Assembly: GCA_013002375.1 (NCBI GenBank)
Contig: JABDJW010000423.1
Coordinates: 1 to 5,663, forward strand
Length of the DNA: 5,663 bases
DNA from: Acidimicrobiales bacterium
GTDB lineage: Bacteria > Actinomycetota > Acidimicrobiia > Acidimicrobiales > SHLQ01
Direction of reading: 5' to 3'
Below the pieces are notes generated by a model. That model had not been told where the DNA came from. It worked only from the letters and a program-made list of their open reading frames with translations, and ran no database searches. The position numbers and the translations under genes are program-made. Positions 4,021 to 5,663 of this stretch are shown piece after piece (the first letter of the stretch is position 1; every line of letters starts with the position of its first letter).

Positions 4021-5400
4021 TTAGTGCGCTGATGTTCCCGCCCCTTCGAGCGCCCGACCGACCGCAGCCTTGGCGTGGCGGATACAGGCGGGGATCCCGA
4101 CGCCCCGGTACGGAGCGCCGGCCAGATGGAGGCCGGCGAATGCGGCGAGCTGTTGTTCGATCGCGTCGACCCGGTCGAGGTGGCCCGGCGTGTACTGCGG
4201 AAACGAATCGGGGTAACGCGTGACCCGCACCGCGGTGGGTTCGGCGCGGAGCCCCATCGTGGTGACCAGGTCGGCACGCGCTGCGGCGATGAACTCGTCG
4301 TCGGTCATCTCGAGGGCCCGGGTGTCCCCGAAGCGGCCGGCCGAAACCCGGAGAAAGGCCGTGCGCTTCCCCTGCGGGTCGGCCGCTTGCAGGTGGGCCC
4401 ACTTGGCGGACGACCACGTCGCGGCTGTCATCAGCAGCCCTTCGGAGCGGGGCACGAGGAAACCGCTGCCGTCGAGCGGGTGTTCGATCGTGACCGGGTC
4501 GTAGGCCAGTGCGGCCAATACGACGCCGGAATACTCGATCTCGTCGAGGGGGGAGGGGCCGATCAGTGGGGTCAACAGTCGGCTCGTGACGCCCGACGGC
4601 GTGGTCAAGATGACGTGGTCGGCGACCCATCGTTCGCCGGGGGTGGTGACCACCCATTGCGGCCCGTCGGCTCGGAGTTCGGTGACCGGCGCATCGCAGC
4701 GGATGGCACCGGTCAGCGCGTCGGCGACCGCTCCGGTGAGCCGAGCCAGCCCGCCCCGGACGGTGTAGAAGATCGGCGCATCCGGGTCGATCGACCGACG
4801 TTGCCGGGCCAGCGCCCGCGCCAGGCTCGGCTCGTCGGCCACCGCGGCGAACTGCGGAGCCGACGCGGCCACGCTGAGCCGGTCGGCGTCGCCGGCGTTG
4901 ATGCCGCCGAGCAGCGGATCGACGAGGCGTTCGAGGATCTCGTCGCCCATGCGGCTGCGGATGAGCCGGCCGATGCTGTCGCCATGGTCGGGCGGGGTCT
5001 CGGTGCGGGCCAGATCGGCGGCCAGGCCGGCTTCACCCGCCGCCGAGGTGACGCCGGAGGCGACGAGCGGCGCGCCCTCGAGCGGCACGCCGAGCACCAT
5101 CGGCTGGGGAATCGGGCGGAGGGCACCGTCGACGAAGAGAAAGGCGTGGCGCTGGGCCGGCGTGACCAGATCGGGTTCGAGCCCCACCGCCCGGCACAGA
5201 TCGATGGCCTCCGGTACGCGGGCCAGGAAGGCATCGGGACCCTCGTTCACGTCGACGCCGGCCAGCGGCGAGGTCTGGATCTTGCCGCCGATTCGGCCGT
5301 CGGCCTCGAATAGAGCGACCTCGGCGCCCCGTTGCTGAGCATAGAAGCCGGCGGCCAGGCCGGAGATACCGCCGCCGACGACGGCGACCCGCGTGCTCAT
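4021..5400 (-). CDS. hemY: Porphyrinogen oxidase, HemY/CgoX type (FAD-dependent)
   Basis: A 459-residue FAD enzyme that oxidises protoporphyrinogen IX or, as is usual for Gram-positive and actinobacterial members (CgoX), coproporphyrinogen III to the porphyrin. The N-terminus has VAVVGGGISGLAAG, the dinucleotide-binding GxGxxG, followed by the acidic end of strand two (LFEAD) and RIGGKIQT. Next come NEGPDAFL and, in mid-protein, DPLLGGINAGDADRLSV, a section typical of this family. The C-terminal FAD-contacting segment is LHLAGAPYRGVGIPACI. The ATG at 5400 is chosen because it directly precedes the FAD motif and overlaps the hemE stop as ATGA; the frame is open further upstream but reads there only as a shadow of hemE. 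The gene ends 51 nt before the selenoprotein gene. Coproporphyrinogen versus protoporphyrinogen as substrate is not settled by the sequence here. Confidence 0.95.
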   Translation of the reverse strand: MSTRVAVVGGGISGLAAGFYAQQRGAEVALFEADGRIGGKIQTSPLAGVDVNEGPDAFLARVPEAIDLCRAVGLEPDLVTPAQRHAFLFVDGALRPIPQPMVLGVPLEGAPLVASGVTSAAGEAGLAADLARTETPPDHGDSIGRLIRSRMGDEILERLVDPLLGGINAGDADRLSVAASAPQFAAVADEPSLARALARQRRSIDPDAPIFYTVRGGLARLTGAVADALTGAIRCDAPVTELRADGPQWVVTTPGERWVADHVILTTPSGVTSRLLTPLIGPSPLDEIEYSGVVLAALAYDPVTIEHPLDGSGFLVPRSEGLLMTAATWSSAKWAHLQAADPQGKRTAFLRVSAGRFGDTRALEMTDDEFIAAARADLVTTMGLRAEPTAVRVTRYPDSFPQYTPGHLDRVDAIEQQLAAFAGLHLAGAPYRGVGIPACIRHAKAAVGRALEGAGTSAH

Positions 5401-5663
5401 GCCGTGTGCACCAGGTCGACGACCCGTTCGAGAATCGCCGGGTCGATGTCCGGTGTCACGCCGTGGCCGAGGTTGAAGATGTGCCCCGGTCGCCCATCGT
5501 TGTCGGCCAAAACCCGTCGGGTCTGCTCGGCGACGACCGGCCACTCGGCGAGGCAGATGGCGGGATCGAGGTTGCCCTGTACCGACCGGCCCTCCGGAAT
5601 ACGGCGGCGGGCGTCGGTGAGCGACACTCGCCAGTCGACGCCGATCACGTCGGCGCCGGCCTC
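5397..5663 (-). CDS. hemE: Uroporphyrinogen decarboxylase, C-terminal part
   Basis: The last 88 codons of a gene that enters from the right edge. HemE is a cytoplasmic enzyme that removes the four acetate carboxyls of uroporphyrinogen III to give coproporphyrinogen III, the substrate of the next oxidase. Visible family landmarks are ADVIGVDWRVSL near the window edge, VQGNLDPAI in the middle, and FNLGHGVTPDIDPAILERVVDLVH close to the end, split here as FNLGHGV and the final helix. The open frame continues beyond the window, so no start is assigned. The TGA stop overlaps the hemY ATG (ATGA), which indicates a translationally coupled heme-synthesis operon. Confidence 0.97.
   Translation of the reverse strand, partial: EAGADVIGVDWRVSLTDARRRIPEGRSVQGNLDPAICLAEWPVVAEQTRRVLADNDGRPGHIFNLGHGVTPDIDPAILERVVDLVHTA

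Noticed and set aside
3662..4657. Long minus-strand frame overlapping hemY, the selenoprotein gene and the lnt start
   Set aside because: Arginine- and proline-rich composition typical of an out-of-frame reading; it overlaps well-supported genes.
4075..5313. Long plus-strand open frame opposite hemY
   Set aside because: Shadow frame produced by codon bias; the minus-strand product has FAD and family motifs over its whole length.

Overview
The window is high-GC, densely packed bacterial DNA. It is most likely actinobacterial; an acidimicrobial-type actinobacterium is my inference from the style of the proteins, mainly the Lnt C-terminal domain and the gene order, not something I could test. 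All genes but one lie on the minus strand. TGA is the normal stop codon here (hemE, lnt, dtd and the glycosyltransferase all end with it), so the standard genetic code applies.

Right end (5663 to about 3670, read leftwards): a tightly coupled gene string. It starts with the 3' end of hemE (uroporphyrinogen decarboxylase), which overlaps by ATGA with a HemY/CgoX-type porphyrinogen oxidase. After a 51-nt gap comes a small HesB/IscA-like gene of 98 codons that carries an in-frame TGA at codon 30. The reading frame is open on both sides of that TGA. The TGA falls where IscA proteins have their first cluster-binding cysteine, and a perfect 6-bp hairpin with a GGUC loop lies 17 nt downstream, as expected of a bacterial SECIS. 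I read this gene as a selenoprotein that ordinary gene calling would truncate or lose. It is the main discovery in the window. lnt (apolipoprotein N-acyltransferase) follows 7 nt later.

Middle: lnt (minus) converges on dtd (plus, D-aminoacyl-tRNA deacylase). Lnt has serine where the family's catalytic cysteine normally sits. At the convergent junction a stretch matching the 3' end of dtd is duplicated, and lnt reads through the copy in antisense, giving it its charged C-terminal tail.

Left part: between dtd and a divergently transcribed GT4 glycosyltransferase lies a 281-bp intergenic region. It holds two perfect copies of a 52-bp hairpin-forming repeat, an imperfectly duplicated 18/19-bp motif and a GC hairpin in the glycosyltransferase leader. 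The glycosyltransferase has a tandem 27-bp duplication at its C-terminus and overlaps by one base (TGATG) with the start of a SAM-dependent methyltransferase that runs off the left edge.

Functionally, hemE and hemY work in heme synthesis, and the HesB-like selenoprotein beside them suggests a link to iron-sulfur or redox handling. lnt acts in lipoprotein maturation, dtd in translation quality control, and the glycosyltransferase and methyltransferase probably in making a glycosylated envelope or storage molecule of unknown identity.
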